Source: Candidatus Nanoanaerosalina archaeon (lineage in GTDB: Archaea; Nanohalarchaeota; Nanosalinia; Nanosalinales; Nanoanaerosalinaceae). From it: a stretch of 24,254 nt of DNA. This document shows, piece after piece, positions 23,330-24,254 of this stretch (within the stretch, counting starts at the first letter, position 1; the number at the start of each line of letters is the position of its first letter). The translations under genes and the position numbers were made by a program. Below the pieces are notes generated by a model. That model worked only from the letters and a program-made list of their open reading frames with translations, was not told where the DNA came from and searched no databases. The DNA lies in the NCBI GenBank assembly GCA_022729285.1, contig JALDAI010000003.1:1-24254 (forward strand), written 5' to 3'.

Positions 23330-24254
23330 ATGGTTTTTAAAGTAGATTTTTTCAACGGTACAGTTGTAAAGTGGAGTAAAGGAGGTGTGATAGAGAAAGA
23401 TAGGGACTACAACCCTTCTTTTTTCATCTCAAGGAGTTCAGATAAAGAGCTCGGTGAGATGGAAGAGTTTTTACTGAGTTTGCCACAGGTAGTGGATGTA
23501 AGTTATGTTAGGAAAAGAACAGGTTGGAGAAAGGATTACAGAAAAGTGTTAAAAGTAGATGTCAACTGTACCAAAAACCTTATGAAAGCAGTTAGTAAAG
23601 CTTCAAACGAGTTCAGAGTAGGCGAATACCGTTTCTTCAACGTTGATTTCAGCAGTCAACACAGATACTTTCTTGAAACCTCTACTAAGCCTTCTGCAGA
23701 AAATCTTGATGTACAGAAGTTAACTATACCTAGAAAACAGCTGGATAACGGTAATATTTCAAAAGTAGGTTTAGACAACCGGTTATTTAGGGAAACCGAG
23801 GAAAAGAACTTAGAAGAGATAAAAAATCAGTTAAAGGAAAAAGACCCTGATCTACTTGTTTTAAACAGCTCTGAAATTATTCCGTTAATCGATGAAAAAG
23901 CTGAGGAGTACGGATTCACCGGTTTTCCTTTAGGCCGTGCCTCAGGTATTGAAAAGTTAGCGGAAAAGAGCAGTTACAACAGTTACGGAGTACAGAAGCA
24001 TTCGCCATCAAGGTACAATGTACCGGGTAGAGCTGTTATAGACCTTTCCAACTCTTTTTTCATCAACCATACCGGCCTATATGGTCTGGAAAAACTTGTT
24101 AAACAGTCATGGAAACCTATTCAGGAAGCTTCATGGGCTTCGATAGGAAATATTTTAACAGCTATACAGGTCAAGTACGCTCTTTCAAAAGATGTTTTAG
24201 TGCCTTGGCAGGCCTGGAGGCATGAAATGGTTAAAACCGCTTCAACTCTCCATA
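23330..24254 (+). CDS. PolB2-like family B DNA polymerase, 3' end missing
   Basis: The ATG at 23330 opens a frame that runs off the window (308 codons seen). The segment VLVPWQAWRHEMVKTASTLH, after SIGNILTAIQVKYA, matches the region just before palm motif A in haloarchaeal type B polymerases of the PolB2 group; the palm with its catalytic Asp residues lies outside. The N-terminal part shows the domain that precedes the exonuclease. Exonuclease motifs are weak or absent: no DxE for Exo I, VLNSSEIIPLI in place of NxxxFDxP for Exo II, and no YxxxD for Exo III. Proofreading is therefore probably lost, as expected of a lesion-bypass or specialised polymerase. It is third in a cassette with a RecA-like protein and a small helical protein. 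Group assignment needs the missing part. Confidence 0.75.
   Translation, partial: MVFKVDFFNGTVVKWSKGGVIEKDRDYNPSFFISRSSDKELGEMEEFLLSLPQVVDVSYVRKRTGWRKDYRKVLKVDVNCTKNLMKAVSKASNEFRVGEYRFFNVDFSSQHRYFLETSTKPSAENLDVQKLTIPRKQLDNGNISKVGLDNRLFRETEEKNLEEIKNQLKEKDPDLLVLNSSEIIPLIDEKAEEYGFTGFPLGRASGIEKLAEKSSYNSYGVQKHSPSRYNVPGRAVIDLSNSFFINHTGLYGLEKLVKQSWKPIQEASWASIGNILTAIQVKYALSKDVLVPWQAWRHEMVKTASTLH

Noticed and set aside
1..24254. CRISPR array, insertion sequence or integrase
   Set aside because: No regularly spaced direct repeats, transposase or integrase motifs were seen; repeats found are short single inverted repeats and one duplicated promoter element.

Overview
The window reads as a chromosomal segment of an archaeon, most probably a small-genome halophile-related lineage such as the Nanohaloarchaeota (DPANN). 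Archaeal markers are a TFIIB-type transcription factor, an archaeal Trm1 tRNA methyltransferase, a COG1361 S-layer-like protein, a nucleotidyltransferase of an archaeal type, a PolB2-like DNA polymerase preceded by a short helical protein that resembles a common haloarchaeal one, BRE/TATA promoters and poly-T terminators. Many proteins are acidic, the base composition looks moderately AT-rich, and genes are tightly packed. The lineage call is inference; no rRNA or tRNA gene is visible in the window.

Layout. 1-2753: dnaK (5' end cut by the window) and dnaJ, a chaperone pair. 2831-3712: a family 2 glycosyltransferase with two C-terminal membrane helices and a degenerate DXD site. 7463 down to 3715 (minus strand): a four-gene operon of GbsR/MarR-type regulator, MacB/LolD-type ABC ATPase, secreted COG1361 protein and MacB/FtsX-type permease, with a 14-bp inverted repeat overlapping the likely TATA box. 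9538 down to 7594 (minus strand): three tandem genes for disordered proteins that share a short N-terminal motif and a C-terminal helix. 9698-15688 (plus strand): a 481-residue coiled-coil protein of unknown function, an 853-residue TIM-barrel protein of the xylose isomerase/endonuclease IV type with a large insertion, and an intracellular type I pullulanase. 15825-18167: nucleotidyltransferase and trm1. 19386 down to 18214: tfb with an acidic N-terminal extension and two near-identical promoter elements upstream. 19783-22306: a secreted gluzincin protease, RadC and a XapX-like small membrane protein. 22429-24254: a RecA-like protein without a P-loop, a small helical protein and the start of a PolB2-like polymerase (cut by the window).

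The two places most likely to hold something undescribed are the PolB2 cassette at the right end, which looks like an archaeal counterpart of bacterial RecA-like/polymerase mutasome operons, and the set of disordered tether-like proteins at 7594-9538 that sits divergently from the unknown 481/853-residue pair. Everything here rests on reading the sequence; no database search was run.
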